This document shows, piece by piece, positions 1 through 9,258 of a stretch of DNA of 39,257 nucleotides; positions within the stretch are counted from its first letter, which is position 1, and each line of letters begins with the position of its first letter. The notes under the pieces are model-generated. The model was not told where the DNA came from, searched no databases, and saw only the letters and a list, made by a program, of their open reading frames with translations. The stretch comes from Hymenobacter sp. Lineage in GTDB: Bacteria > Bacteroidota > Bacteroidia > Cytophagales > Hymenobacteraceae. Both the position numbers and the translations under genes were made by a program. The stretch lies in assembly GCA_025353745.1 (NCBI GenBank), contig JANXOE010000024.1, forward strand, positions 1-39,257, in the 5' to 3' direction.

Positions 1-1
1 C

Positions 2-1879
2 GGCCGCTTCGGCAACTGGCTGGAGAACCTGGTAGACTGGAACTTAAGCCGCTCGCGCTACTGGGGCACGCCGCTGCCCATCTGGCGCACCCAGGACCGG
101 ACGGAGGAAATCTGCATCGGCAGCATCGCCGAGCTGAAGGCGGAGATCGACAAGGCCGTGGCGGCCGAAGTCATGACCCACAACCCCTACGCCAACGGCG
201 AGAAAATCGACCTGCACCGGCCCTACGTGGACGATATTTTCCTCGTCTCGCCCTCCGGCCAGCCCATGTACCGCGAAGCCGATTTGATCGACGTGTGGTT
301 CGATTCCGGGGCCGTGCCTTACGCGCAGTGGCACTACCCGATTGAAAACGCCGACGTTTTTGCGAAGAACTTCCCCGCCGATTTCATCGCCGAAGGCGTG
401 GACCAGACGCGCGGCTGGTTCTTCACGCTGCACGCGCTGGCCGTGATGCTGGAAGATTCGGTGGCCTTCAAAAACGTGATTGCCAACGGCTTGGTGCTGG
501 CCAAGGACGGCCAGAAGATGAGCAAGCGCCTCGGCAACGCCGTGGATCCGTTTGCCACCATCCAGCAGTTCGGGCCCGACGCCACCCGCTGGTACCTCAT
601 CGCCAACGCCCCGCCGTGGGACAACCTCAAGTTCGACCCCGCCGGCATCGTGGAGGTGCAGCGCCGCTTCTTCGGCACGCTCTTCAACACGTACTCGTTC
701 TACGCCCTGTACGCCAACCTCGACGGGTTTGAAATCGACGAAAACAACCGCGTTGCGCACGCCGATTTGAGCGAGCTGGACCGTTGGATTCTGAGCAAGC
801 TGCAGTCGCTCATCAGCGAAGTACGCTTCCAGCTAGATACTTACGACCCGACGAAGGCCGCCCGCGCCGTGCAGGATTTCGTGACCGACCACCTCTCCAA
901 CTGGTACGTGCGCCTCTCGCGCCGCCGCTTCTGGAAGGGCGAACTGACGACCGACAAGCGCGGGGCCTACGAAACCCTGCACGAGTGCCTGACCACCGTT
1001 TCGCAGCTGATGGCCCCCATCGCGCCGTTCTTCGCCGAGTGGCTGTACCGCAACCTGAGCGGCGGCGAGGGCCCCGAATCGGTGCACCTCACGCTGCTGG
1101 GCGAAGCCGACGCCGCCCGCCTCGACGGGGCCCTGGAGGAGCGCATGGAGCTGGCCCAGCGCATCAGCTCGCTCGCCCACTCGCTGCGCAAGAAATCGGT
1201 GCTGAAGGTGCGCCAGCCCTTGCAGCGCATCCTGGTGCCGGTTTTGAACGATACGACGAAGGCGCAGGTCGGCCTCGTGGAGGACCTGATCTGCGCCGAA
1301 ATCAACGTGAAGCACATCGAGTTCCTGACCGACGAGAGCGGCGTGCTGGTGAAGTCGGTGAAGCCGAATTTCAAGCGCCTGGGCCAGCAGTACGGCCCCC
1401 GGCTGAAGGCCGTGGGGGCCCGCATCCAGGCCATGACGGCGGCCGAAATTTCCACGCTGGAGAAGGAGGGAAGCCTGGTGGTGGAAGTGGACGGCGCGCC
1501 CCTCACCCTGGCCCCCGACGACGTGGAAATCCGCACCGACGACCTGCCCGGCTGGCTCGTGGCCACCGACGGCCCCCTGACCGTGGCCCTCGACGTGACC
1601 CTGACCGACGCGCTGCGCCAGGAAGGCCTCGCCCGCGAGCTGGTGAACCGCCTCCAGAACCTGCGCAAAGACTCGGGCCTGGAAGTGCAGGACCGCATCC
1701 GCGTGACGCTGGCCGACCAGCAGCCGGCCCTGACGGCCGCCGTGGCGGCGTTTGGCGACTACATCCGCACCGAAACCCAGGCCCTGGCCCTCGATTTTGC
1801 GCCCGACGTAACGGGCGGCTCGCTGCTGGAATTTGATGATTTTGCGGTGCCCGTGCGCCTGGAAATCGCAACCGCCTGA
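2..1879 (+). CDS. ileS: Isoleucine--tRNA ligase, 3' part (5' end outside window)
   Basis: Class I aminoacyl-tRNA synthetase that charges tRNA-Ile in the cytoplasm. The open frame runs in from the left edge at base 2, so only the C-terminal ~625 residues are present. Visible landmarks are SRSRYWGTPLPIW near the left edge, DVWFDSG (about 280-305) and the class I signature KMSKR (about 515-530), followed by the anticodon-binding helical domain. The C-terminus ends without any CxxC zinc-binding pairs, unlike the E. coli-type enzyme. With the long C-terminal extension this suggests the eukaryote-like IleS2 type (inference). The reading frame is intact to TGA at 1877-1879, and a hairpin follows directly. 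Confidence 0.96.
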   Translation, partial: GRFGNWLENLVDWNLSRSRYWGTPLPIWRTQDRTEEICIGSIAELKAEIDKAVAAEVMTHNPYANGEKIDLHRPYVDDIFLVSPSGQPMYREADLIDVWFDSGAVPYAQWHYPIENADVFAKNFPADFIAEGVDQTRGWFFTLHALAVMLEDSVAFKNVIANGLVLAKDGQKMSKRLGNAVDPFATIQQFGPDATRWYLIANAPPWDNLKFDPAGIVEVQRRFFGTLFNTYSFYALYANLDGFEIDENNRVAHADLSELDRWILSKLQSLISEVRFQLDTYDPTKAARAVQDFVTDHLSNWYVRLSRRRFWKGELTTDKRGAYETLHECLTTVSQLMAPIAPFFAEWLYRNLSGGEGPESVHLTLLGEADAARLDGALEERMELAQRISSLAHSLRKKSVLKVRQPLQRILVPVLNDTTKAQVGLVEDLICAEINVKHIEFLTDESGVLVKSVKPNFKRLGQQYGPRLKAVGARIQAMTAAEISTLEKEGSLVVEVDGAPLTLAPDDVEIRTDDLPGWLVATDGPLTVALDVTLTDALRQEGLARELVNRLQNLRKDSGLEVQDRIRVTLADQQPALTAAVAAFGDYIRTETQALALDFAPDVTGGSLLEFDDFAVPVRLEIATA

Positions 1880-1891
1880 GGCTGAACGACT

Positions 1892-1922
1892 CGCCGGGGC
1901 CCTCCCGTCCCGGCGGGTTTTC
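1892..1922 (+). terminator. Intrinsic terminator after ileS
   Basis: Inverted repeat CGCCGGG (1892-1898) / CCCGGCG (1909-1915) followed by GGTTTT, 12 bases after the ileS stop. The T-run is short, so termination may be partial. Confidence 0.6.
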
Positions 1923-2046
1923 CGGCGCACAAATTTCCAATAAACTCGTCTTTATTCGTATAAAAGACCAGTCAATCAGTTATAAAAGGTACAAAAAGCC
2001 GATAAGCCGGCGTTCCGTTGCCTCGGCAACTTCCGGCCCCGCTGCC

Positions 2047-2706
2047 ATGCAACCAACCCGCACCGACCGCCCGCAAACGGCGCTGAAATTTTTCCTGCTG
2101 GCCCTGCTGGTCATCGGCCTCGACCAGCTTTCGAAGTGGGCCGTGCACACCCACATGCAGCCCGGGATGCCGGGCGAAATCCCGCTCCTCGGCCATTGGC
2201 TCAAGCTGCACTACACCCTGAACCCCGGCATGGCCTTTGGCGTGGAGCTGCCGCCGCCGTACGGCAAAGTCCTGCTCAGCGGCTTCCGCCTGCTGGCCGT
2301 GGGCGGGCTGAGCTGGTACATTGTGCGGCTGTGCCGGCAGCGGGCCGCCGCGGGCTTCATTGCCTGCATGGCGCTCATCCTGGGCGGGGCCGTGGGCAAC
2401 TTGATTGACTCGATTTTCTACGGCCTGGTCTACAAAAACGCGCCCTTCGGGGCCCCCACGGCCTGGTTTCACGGCCAGGTGATTGACATGATTTACGTGG
2501 ACATCTACGAAGGCTTTTTGCCCCAGAGCTGGCCGCTGCTGGGCGGAAAGTACGTGTCGCTGTGGCCCATTTTCAACCTGGCCGATTCGTCCATCTTCAT
2601 CGGCGTGGCCTTGATTCTGCTCAACCAAAGCCGGTTTTTTCAGCAGGAAGAGGCGGTGAGCCCGCAGCCGGCGACGGATGCGGAAAGCGCGGCGGCGGTG
2701 CAGTAA
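2047..2706 (+). CDS. lspA: Lipoprotein signal peptidase (signal peptidase II)
   Basis: Inner-membrane aspartyl protease that removes the signal peptide of prolipoproteins after lipidation. The 219-aa protein has four hydrophobic segments. It carries NPGMAFG (asparagine/glycine motif), GNLIDS with catalytic Asp121, and FNLADSS with catalytic Asp180. The stretch between these Asp residues is longer than in E. coli LspA and matches the Bacteroidota form. The ATG at 2047 gives a short polar N-terminus before the first membrane segment. In Bacteroidota lspA often follows ileS, as here, with 167 bp between them. The C-terminal ~15 residues are Ala/Ser-rich and probably disordered. Confidence 0.96.
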   Translation: MQPTRTDRPQTALKFFLLALLVIGLDQLSKWAVHTHMQPGMPGEIPLLGHWLKLHYTLNPGMAFGVELPPPYGKVLLSGFRLLAVGGLSWYIVRLCRQRAAAGFIACMALILGGAVGNLIDSIFYGLVYKNAPFGAPTAWFHGQVIDMIYVDIYEGFLPQSWPLLGGKYVSLWPIFNLADSSIFIGVALILLNQSRFFQQEEAVSPQPATDAESAAAVQ

Positions 2707-2727
2707 GTAGCAGTGCAAAGCCGTTTG

Positions 2728-2832
2728 GGCGATGCAGAGGCGCATCTTTGCGTCTTAGGTTTGAACGGCAGGAATGGGGCCCAGATCCTGGACGTTCAAG
2801 CCCGAGACGCCAGGATGCGCCTCTACATCGCC
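2728..2832. repeat. Imperfect palindromic element (REP/MITE-like) between lspA and the ABC gene
   Basis: A 28-base left arm (2728-2755, beginning GGCGATGCAGAGGCGC) is matched by an inverted right arm (2805-2832) at 25 of 28 positions. The inner part (about 2757-2804) is also self-complementary in outline: GGTTTGAACGGCAGGA faces the reverse complement of the segment at 2785-2803. The whole 105 bp can therefore fold into one long hairpin. Short dispersed palindromes built on a GTAGAGGCGC / GCGCCTCTAC core are common in Bacteroidota and cyanobacteria genomes. No transposase gene is present, and I found no second copy in this window. Confidence 0.6.
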
Positions 2833-2872
2833 TGATTGTTTCACGAACAAATAACCAAACCCCAGACTGCCC

Positions 2873-4852
2873 ATGCCCCCACCGCTACTCGCCGTTGCCA
2901 ACCTCACGCTCGATTTCCTCAGCCACCGCGGCCACACCCGCGCCGTGGACGGCGTGTCGTTCGAGCTGAACCGGGGCGAGACGGTGGCGATAGTAGGGGA
3001 GTCGGGCTCGGGCAAATCGGTGACCTCGCTGGCCCTGCTCGGGCTGATTCCCATGCCGCCCGGCCGGCTGGTGGCGGGCTCGGCCGTGTTTCAGTCCGGG
3101 GCCCTGGGCGAGGTGGACCTGCTGCGCCTGCCCGAAAAGCAGCTGCAAAAGGTGCGCGGCAACGACATCGGCATGATTTTCCAGGAGCCGATGACTTCCC
3201 TGAACCCGGTGCTGACCTGCGGGGCCCAGGTGGCGGAAGCCCTGCTGCTGCACACGGCCCTGAGCAAGGCCCAGGCCCGGGAGCGCACCATCGAGCTCTT
3301 CACCGAGGCGCAGTTGCCGCGCCCGGCGGGCATCTTCACCAGCTACCCGCACGAGATTTCCGGGGGCCAGAAGCAGCGCGTGATGATTGCCATGGCCATG
3401 GCCTGCCGCCCGGCCCTGCTCATCGCCGACGAGCCCACCACGGCCCTCGACGTGACGGTGCAGGCCCGCATGCTGCGCCTCATCGACGATTTGCGGCGGC
3501 AGCACGGCACGGCGGTGCTCTTCATCACCCACGACCTGGGCGTGGTGGCCGAGATTGCCGACCGCATCCTGGTCATGTACCGGGGCAAAGTGGTGGAGCA
3601 GGGCCCCGTGCTAAATATTTTTGAAAATCCGCAGCATCCGTACACCAAAGGGCTGCTGGCGTGCCGCCCGCGCCTCTCCGTGGGCCTAAAACGGCTGCCC
3701 GTGGTGGCCGATTTCATGGCCGAAGACGCCCAAGGGGCCCTCACGGCCCAGCCCGCCCCGGCGGGGCCCTCCGAAGATGAGGTACTTACGGATTCTTCGC
3801 CCGAAAGCGCGCAGCAGCAGTTACGCGACAATTCCGGTACTACCAAAACGTTCCCCGTGGAACATCTACGGTTGGGCGTGGAACGGCCGGGGGGAGGGCC
3901 CCCATCGGCCGAACACTTTCCTTTAAAAGAGCGGGCTGGGGCCGGTGGCCGCGCGCCGGAATCGGCAGGCTCCCGGATTTTTTTGGGGGCAGCTGCGGGC
4001 GCGGTTCCGCTGCTGCAAGTGGAAAACCTCCGGGTGCATTTCCCCGTGCGCACCGGCTGGTTTCAGCCCAAAGCCGTGGTGCGGGCCGTTGACGACGTCA
4101 GCTTCGTGCTCTACCCCGGCGAAACCATCGGGCTGGTGGGCGAGTCGGGCTGCGGCAAAACCACCCTGGGCCGGGCCCTGCTCCGCCTCACGGAACCTAC
4201 GGCCGGCCGCATTCTGTTTGAAGGAACCGACCTGGCCCGCTTGCCGGCCGAAGCCCTGCGCCGCCGTCGGCGCGAGTTTCAGCTGGTGTTTCAGGATCCT
4301 TACGCGGCCCTCAACCCGATGCTGACCGTGGGCGAGGCCATCTGGGAGCCCATGCGGGTGCACCGGGTAGGCGGGAGCCGCGCCCAGCAAAAGGCGCGGG
4401 TGCTGGAGCTGCTGCGCACGGTGGGCCTGCGCGACGAGCACTTTCAGCGCTACCCGCACGAGTTCAGCGGGGGGCAGCGGCAGCGCATTTGCATTGCCCG
4501 GGCCCTGGCGCTGCAGCCCAAGCTGATTGTGTGCGACGAGTCGGTGTCGGCGCTCGACGTGTCGGTGCAGGCCCAGGTGCTGAACCTGCTCAACGACCTC
4601 AAGCGCGAGTTCGGCATCACTTACCTGTTCATCACCCACGACCTGTCGGTGGCCCGCTTCATGAGCGACCGGCTGCTGGTGATGCACCAGGGCCGCATCG
4701 TGGAAAGCGGCCCGGCCGCCGCCGTCTACGCCCACCCGCAGCACGAATACACCCGGGGCCTGCTGGCCGCCATTCCCAAAGACGGCCTGGCCGATATTCG
4801 GTCGGCGGTGGCGGGCCGGGCCCTGGTCCGCCGGCCGGCTAATCCCGTTTAA
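2873..4852 (+). CDS. Dipeptide/oligopeptide-type ABC transporter, two fused ATP-binding domains
   Basis: This 659-aa protein fuses two nucleotide-binding domains of the DppD/DppF (GsiA/YejF-like) family, which power peptide or nickel uptake through an inner-membrane permease. Domain 1 has Walker A GESGSGKS (42-49), signature SGGQKQ (163-168) and Walker B with Asp186/Glu187. Domain 2 has Walker A GESGCGKT (423-430), SGGQRQ (532-537) and Walker B CDES with Asp555/Glu556. Both carry the C-terminal oligopeptide-transporter extension ([20 protein letters not shown]). The linker at about residues 285-380 is unusually long, polar and less GC-rich than its flanks. No permease or binding-protein genes are adjacent, so the partner subunits are encoded elsewhere and the substrate cannot be assigned. 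Confidence 0.93.
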   Translation: MPPPLLAVANLTLDFLSHRGHTRAVDGVSFELNRGETVAIVGESGSGKSVTSLALLGLIPMPPGRLVAGSAVFQSGALGEVDLLRLPEKQLQKVRGNDIGMIFQEPMTSLNPVLTCGAQVAEALLLHTALSKAQARERTIELFTEAQLPRPAGIFTSYPHEISGGQKQRVMIAMAMACRPALLIADEPTTALDVTVQARMLRLIDDLRRQHGTAVLFITHDLGVVAEIADRILVMYRGKVVEQGPVLNIFENPQHPYTKGLLACRPRLSVGLKRLPVVADFMAEDAQGALTAQPAPAGPSEDEVLTDSSPESAQQQLRDNSGTTKTFPVEHLRLGVERPGGGPPSAEHFPLKERAGAGGRAPESAGSRIFLGAAAGAVPLLQVENLRVHFPVRTGWFQPKAVVRAVDDVSFVLYPGETIGLVGESGCGKTTLGRALLRLTEPTAGRILFEGTDLARLPAEALRRRRREFQLVFQDPYAALNPMLTVGEAIWEPMRVHRVGGSRAQQKARVLELLRTVGLRDEHFQRYPHEFSGGQRQRICIARALALQPKLIVCDESVSALDVSVQAQVLNLLNDLKREFGITYLFITHDLSVARFMSDRLLVMHQGRIVESGPAAAVYAHPQHEYTRGLLAAIPKDGLADIRSAVAGRALVRRPANPV

Positions 4853-4862
4853 CAGAAAACCT

Positions 4863-4881
4863 CGCGGCGGATGCCGCGTTT
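4863..4881 (+). terminator. Possible weak terminator after the ABC gene
   Basis: Perfect 6-bp stem CGCGGC/GCCGCG with loop GGAT, followed by TTT, 11 bases after the stop. The U-run is very short, so this is a weak call. Confidence 0.35.
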
Positions 4882-4959
4882 CACCTACCGCCGGGCCTTT
4901 CCCCGGCTCGTCCGCCCGCCGCCCCGGCTCAACTCACTTACTGGCGGCTTACGTTTTAC

Positions 4960-7428
4960 ATGGAATCACCTACTCCCCCCCGGCCCACCCGCGCCAAGCG
5001 CGAACCGTCCGAAACCGCGCCCATCACCCAGGAGCTGGTCCTGCGGGCCTTCACCGACAACCCCGAAAAGGTGCTGGCCTACCGCCAGCTCTCGCGCCGC
5101 CTGGGCGTGACGACCAAGCAGCAGCGCGAAGAAATATTCGGCCACCTGAAAAAGCTGCGCCAGCTGGGGGCCATTGCGCTGCTCCAGAACGACGAATACC
5201 GCCTGGCCGATGCCACGCTGGCCCCGGCCGCCGAGAAGCCCGTCCGGGGCCGAAAAACGGCCAAAGCTGCCCCTGTGGCGGCCCCGGGCCACACCCGCGA
5301 GCCCGTGGCCGAATTTGGCCAGGACCCGATTGTGCACCGCCGCCGCTCGGCCGGCTTCGACTACGTGGGCGACGACTCGCGGCCCAGCCGCGACGCCAAC
5401 ACCGTCATCGGCACCGTGGATTTGGGCACGGCCAACTTCGCCTTCGTGGTGCCCGAGGCGGAAGGCAGCGACGACATCCGCGTGTTCACCGACCAGCTCA
5501 AGTTTGCCTTGCAGGGCGACGTGGTGCGGGTGCGCCTGCGCGGCTCGCGCGACGGCCGGCCCCAGGGCGACGTGGTGGAGGTGCTCAAGCGGCAGCGCCC
5601 CGAAGTGGTGGGCCGCCTGCAGGTGCAGGGCACGCTGGGCTTCGTGAAGCCCGACAACCGCAAGATGTACTTCGACGTGTTTGTGCCGCCGCACGCGCTG
5701 GGCGACGCCCGCAACGGCGACAAGGTGCTCGTGCGCATCACCGAGTTTCCGGAGGACAGCCACCGGCAGCCGGTGGGCGAGGTGGTGCGCAACTTTGGGC
5801 AGGCCGGCGGCAACGAAGCCGAAATCAACGCCATCATGGCCGAGTTTGGGCTGCCGTTTGAGTTTCCGGCGGAAGTGGAGGTGGAGTCGGAAGCCATTGC
5901 CGAGGCCATTCCCGAGGACGAGATTGGCCGGCGGCGCGACTTCCGCGGCGTCACCACGTTCACCATCGACCCGGCCGACGCCAAGGACTTCGACGACGCG
6001 CTGTCCATCGAAAAGCTGGAGAACGGCAACTGGGAAATCGGCGTCCACATCGCCGACGTGACGCACTACGTGCGCCCCGGCACCGAGCTGGAGCGCGAAG
6101 GCAAGCACCGCGCGACGTCGGTGTACCTCGTGGACCGCGTGATTCCGATGCTGCCCGAGCGGCTCTCCAACGGCCTGTGCTCGCTGCGGCCCAACGAGGA
6201 CAAGCTCACCTTCTCGGCCGTGTTTGAGCTCGACGAGAAGGGCAAGCTCTACGAGTCGTGGTTTGGCAAAACCATCATTCACTCCGACCGCCGCTTCTCG
6301 TACGAAGACGCCCAGGAGCGCCTCGAAACGGGCGAGGGCGATTACAGCTTCGAAGTGAACACGCTCAACGGCATCGCCAAGCAGCTGCACGCGCAGCGCT
6401 TCAAGCAGGGGGCCATCAGCTTCGAGACGCAGGAAGTGAAGTTCCGGCTAGCGCCCGACGGCAAGCCGCTCGGCGTGTACGTGAAGGAGCGCAAGGACGC
6501 CCACAAGCTCATCGAGGAGTTCATGCTGCTGGCCAACCGCAAGGTGGCCGAGTTCGTGTTCAACCTCAAAAAAACCAAGCCGCGCTTCACGATGGTGTAC
6601 CGCACCCACGACGCGCCGGAGCCCGAGCGGCTGAACAACTTCGCCCTGTTTGCCCAGAAGTTTGGCTACACCCTCAAGCTCGACAACCCCAAAAAAGTCA
6701 GCACCGAGCTCAATAACCTGAGCGAGGAAGTGATGGGCAAGCCCGAGCAGAACGTGCTGCAGGGGCTGGCCATCCGCACCATGTCGAAGGCCATTTACAC
6801 CACCGAGCCGCTGGGCCATTTCGGGCTGGCGTTTGCGCACTACTCGCACTTCACCTCGCCCATCCGCCGCTACCCCGACATGATGGCCCACCGCCTGCTG
6901 GAGCACTACCTCGAAGGCGGCAAGAACGTGCCCGTGGAGCCGGTGGAGGACGAGTGCAAGCACTCGTCGGCCCGCGAAAAGCTCGCGGCCAACGCCGAGC
7001 GCGCCAGCATCAAGTTCAAGCAGGTCGAGTTCATGGCCGACGAGATTGGCAACGTCTTCAAGGGCGTGGTGTCGGGCCTGACGGAGCGCGGCATGTACAT
7101 CGAAATCGAGTCGAACAAGTGCGAAGGCATGGTGCGCCTGAGCGAGATTCCGGGCGACACGTTTGAGCTCGACAAGGACAACTACCGCATCATCGGCCGC
7201 AAGAGCAAGCGCATCATCCAGTTCGGCGACGAGTTGGAGGTGGTGGTGAAATCGGCCAACCTGCTCGACCGCACCATCGACTTCGACCTGGTCGACAACC
7301 GCCCCGACTCGGTGAAGCGCCGCGAAGCCGACGAGAAAAAAGCGCAGCGCAGCGCCCCGCGCGGCTACCGCGAACACGCCGGCGGGGGCAGCAAAGGGGG
7401 CCCCAAGGGCGGCAACCGCCGCCGCTAG
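4960..7428 (+). CDS. rnr: Ribonuclease R (3'-5' exoribonuclease)
   Basis: Processive hydrolytic 3'-5' exoribonuclease of the RNB/RNase II superfamily that degrades structured RNA in the cytoplasm. The 822 aa contain an N-terminal winged-helix region (about 20-80), cold-shock domains (about 140-300), and the RNB catalytic domain with the aspartate cluster DPADAKDFDDA (337-347). A C-terminal S1 domain (about 690-770) and a basic Gly/Lys-rich tail follow. Length and order are normal for RNase R. The ATG at 4960 follows TACGTTTT (4950-4957), one mismatch from the Bacteroidota -7 consensus. If that box is used, the mRNA would be nearly leaderless. Confidence 0.96.
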   Translation: MESPTPPRPTRAKREPSETAPITQELVLRAFTDNPEKVLAYRQLSRRLGVTTKQQREEIFGHLKKLRQLGAIALLQNDEYRLADATLAPAAEKPVRGRKTAKAAPVAAPGHTREPVAEFGQDPIVHRRRSAGFDYVGDDSRPSRDANTVIGTVDLGTANFAFVVPEAEGSDDIRVFTDQLKFALQGDVVRVRLRGSRDGRPQGDVVEVLKRQRPEVVGRLQVQGTLGFVKPDNRKMYFDVFVPPHALGDARNGDKVLVRITEFPEDSHRQPVGEVVRNFGQAGGNEAEINAIMAEFGLPFEFPAEVEVESEAIAEAIPEDEIGRRRDFRGVTTFTIDPADAKDFDDALSIEKLENGNWEIGVHIADVTHYVRPGTELEREGKHRATSVYLVDRVIPMLPERLSNGLCSLRPNEDKLTFSAVFELDEKGKLYESWFGKTIIHSDRRFSYEDAQERLETGEGDYSFEVNTLNGIAKQLHAQRFKQGAISFETQEVKFRLAPDGKPLGVYVKERKDAHKLIEEFMLLANRKVAEFVFNLKKTKPRFTMVYRTHDAPEPERLNNFALFAQKFGYTLKLDNPKKVSTELNNLSEEVMGKPEQNVLQGLAIRTMSKAIYTTEPLGHFGLAFAHYSHFTSPIRRYPDMMAHRLLEHYLEGGKNVPVEPVEDECKHSSAREKLAANAERASIKFKQVEFMADEIGNVFKGVVSGLTERGMYIEIESNKCEGMVRLSEIPGDTFELDKDNYRIIGRKSKRIIQFGDELEVVVKSANLLDRTIDFDLVDNRPDSVKRREADEKKAQRSAPRGYREHAGGGSKGGPKGGNRRR

Positions 7429-7448
7429 CCCCGCCCGCCGCCTGCGCC

Positions 7449-7488
7449 AGGCCCCGCCGCTCACCTTGGGCGGCGGGGCCTGTTTTTT
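7449..7488 (+). terminator. Strong intrinsic terminator after rnr
   Basis: Perfect 12-bp stem AGGCCCCGCCGC (7449-7460) / GCGGCGGGGCCT (7470-7481) followed by GTTTTTT. A TTG at 7466 lies inside this hairpin and is therefore unlikely to be the start of the next gene. Confidence 0.9.
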
Positions 7489-7493
7489 AGAGC

Positions 7494-7501
7494 GAACTTT
7501 G
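7494..7501 (+). promoter_or_regulatory. Possible Bacteroidota -7 box (GAACTTTG) for the prenyl synthase gene
   Basis: GAACTTTG matches TANNTTTG except at the first base. It lies directly after the rnr terminator and about 45 bases before the favoured TTG start at 7547. No convincing -33 TTG was seen. Confidence 0.4.
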
Positions 7502-7546
7502 CGCAACCCCATCCTTAACCTTGCGAAGCCCCGCGCGCCACTGCCC

Positions 7547-8509
7547 TTGGATTTTCCCGCCCAAATCACCGCCGCCCTCGCCCAACTCCACTACGGCGAG
7601 GCCCCCGACACGCTGTACGAACCCATCCGCTACATCATGGGCCTGGGCGGCAAGCGCCTCCGGCCGCTGCTCACGCTGCTGGGGGCCCACCTGTTCACCG
7701 ATGAGCTGGGGGCCGTCGTCCGGCCCGCGCTGGCCACCGAGGTCTTCCACAACTTCACGCTGCTCCACGACGACCTGATGGACCAGGCCCCGCTGCGCCG
7801 GGGCCGACCCACGGTGCACGAAAAGTGGAACCCCAACGTGGCCATCCTCAGCGGCGACGTGATGCTGGTGCGCGCCTACGAGCTGTTTTTTGACGTGGCG
7901 CCGGCCCTGCTGCCCGTGGTGCTGCGGCGCTTCAGCCAGACGGCCGCCGAGGTGTGCGAGGGCCAGCAATGGGACATGAACTTCGAAACCGAAGCCCAGG
8001 TCAGCATCCCGCAGTACCTGGACATGATCCGCCTGAAAACGGCCGTGCTCCTGGGCTTCTGCCTCGAGCTGGGGGCCCTCCTCGCCGGGGCCCCCGCCGA
8101 TGACGCCGGGCATCTGCGCCAGTTCGGCACCGACATCGGCCTGGCGTTCCAGCTCCGCGACGACCTGCTCGACGTGTACGGCGACGCCGCCACCTTTGGC
8201 AAGCGCGTGGGCGGCGACATCGTGGCGGACAAGAAAACCTTCCTGCTGCTCACCGCCCAGGCCCAGGCCGGCGCCGCCCAGCGCGCCGTGCTGGCCCGGC
8301 ACATCGGCCGGCCCGTGGCCGACGCCGACGCCAAAGTGGCCGCCGTGCGCGCCGTGTACGACGAGCTGAACATCCGCCCCCAAACGGAGGCCCTCATCAA
8401 CGAATACTTCCAGCAGGCCCTGCACCACCTGGCGCGCGTGGGGGCCCCCGAAGCCCGCAAGCAGCCCCTGCACCACCTCGCCCTCCAGCTCATGGAGCGC
8501 GAAAAATAA
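7547..8509 (+). CDS. Polyprenyl (isoprenyl) diphosphate synthase
   Basis: Trans-isoprenyl diphosphate synthase that condenses isopentenyl diphosphate with allylic diphosphates, feeding quinone, carotenoid or carrier-lipid synthesis. With the TTG start at 7547 (about 320 aa) the first Asp-rich motif DDLMD is at 75-79, followed by RRG, and the second, DDLLD, is at 205-209. GGKRLRP precedes them as usual. A Phe sits five residues before the first motif, a position where aromatics limit chain length in type I GGPP synthases, so a short product (C20 range) is plausible (inference). The frame is open back to TTG 7466, but that codon lies in the rnr terminator hairpin. The start codon is the main uncertainty; CTG 7541 and TTG 7499 are alternatives. 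Confidence 0.93.
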   Translation: MDFPAQITAALAQLHYGEAPDTLYEPIRYIMGLGGKRLRPLLTLLGAHLFTDELGAVVRPALATEVFHNFTLLHDDLMDQAPLRRGRPTVHEKWNPNVAILSGDVMLVRAYELFFDVAPALLPVVLRRFSQTAAEVCEGQQWDMNFETEAQVSIPQYLDMIRLKTAVLLGFCLELGALLAGAPADDAGHLRQFGTDIGLAFQLRDDLLDVYGDAATFGKRVGGDIVADKKTFLLLTAQAQAGAAQRAVLARHIGRPVADADAKVAAVRAVYDELNIRPQTEALINEYFQQALHHLARVGAPEARKQPLHHLALQLMEREK

Positions 8510-8515
8510 CCCGCC

Positions 8516-9163
8516 GTGCCCAGTCCCATCATCGTCCTCATCGCCCTCACGGTTCTCGTGTCGGCCTACGCCTTGTCCAAGCCCGTATTCATGGAGGCCT
8601 GGATTCTTGACCCCGCCCTCATGGCCCGGCGCGGGCAGTGGTACCGCTTCCTCACCTCCGGCTTTTTGCACGCCGACTGGGGCCATCTGCTGTTCAACAT
8701 GTTTGCCTTTTACTCCTTCAGCCCCGTGGTGCTGGGGGCCCTGACCGGCAATTTCGGGCCCGGGGCCGGGTTGGGCTGGTTCCTGCTGCTGTACCTGGGC
8801 GGCATCATCCTGTCGGACGTGCCCACCTACCTGCGCCACCGCGCCGACCCCGGCTACCGCAGCCTGGGGGCTTCGGGCGGGGTGTCGGCGGTGGTGTTTG
8901 CCAGCATCCTGCTGTTCCCGGTGGCCCCGGGCGGGGGCGGCATCATCATCTTTCCCATCCCGGTGCCCATCCAGCCGTTCCTGTTCGGCGTCCTCTACCT
9001 GGCTTATTCGTGGTACCAGGGCCGCCGCCGGGGCGACAACATCAACCACGACGCTCACTTCTACGGGGCCCTCTTTGGGGTGGTGCTCATGGCGGCGCTG
9101 CTGCCCGAAGCCGCGCCCCAGTTTTTTATTCAAGTAAAACAATTTATTTATTCAAAATTTTGA
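8516..9163 (+). CDS. Rhomboid-family intramembrane serine protease
   Basis: Polytopic membrane protein of 215 aa with the rhomboid signature: WGHLLFNMFAFYSF in an early helix, GASGG with the nucleophile Ser120, and a late-helix His181 in NHDAHFYGALFG. These form the Ser-His dyad that cuts substrates within the membrane. There are about six hydrophobic segments and no extra cytosolic domain, so it is a minimal rhomboid. The GTG start at 8516 is six bases after the prenyl synthase stop, so the two are probably co-transcribed. The substrate is unknown. Confidence 0.93.
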   Translation: MPSPIIVLIALTVLVSAYALSKPVFMEAWILDPALMARRGQWYRFLTSGFLHADWGHLLFNMFAFYSFSPVVLGALTGNFGPGAGLGWFLLLYLGGIILSDVPTYLRHRADPGYRSLGASGGVSAVVFASILLFPVAPGGGGIIIFPIPVPIQPFLFGVLYLAYSWYQGRRRGDNINHDAHFYGALFGVVLMAALLPEAAPQFFIQVKQFIYSKF

Positions 9164-9258
9164 CAATCAAATGGTTAAATAAAAAAATACCCGTATTTAC
9201 ATACCTAATTCCGTTACGGTGCGTAGAAGGGGGCAAATTCACTTAAATCTTGCTTCTC

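Noticed and set aside
2837-2856. TGTTTCACG half-site with palindromic look before the ABC gene
   Set aside because: Only one half matches parS; the other half is lost. Not a credible ParB site.
3849-3864. Second parS-like sequence (13 of 16) in the ABC linker
   Set aside because: The central CACGTG is changed to CCCGTG, which should remove ParB recognition, and it lies inside coding sequence. Treated as chance.
4966-6390. Long antisense open frames (for example opposite rnr, the ABC gene, recJ and pseudouridine synthase)
   Set aside because: They mirror the codon pattern of strongly conserved genes in GC-rich DNA and show no domain, promoter or membrane signature of their own.
7466-7546. 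Extended N-terminus of the prenyl synthase from TTG 7466
   Set aside because: It would start inside the rnr terminator hairpin and lacks similarity to the family N-terminus.
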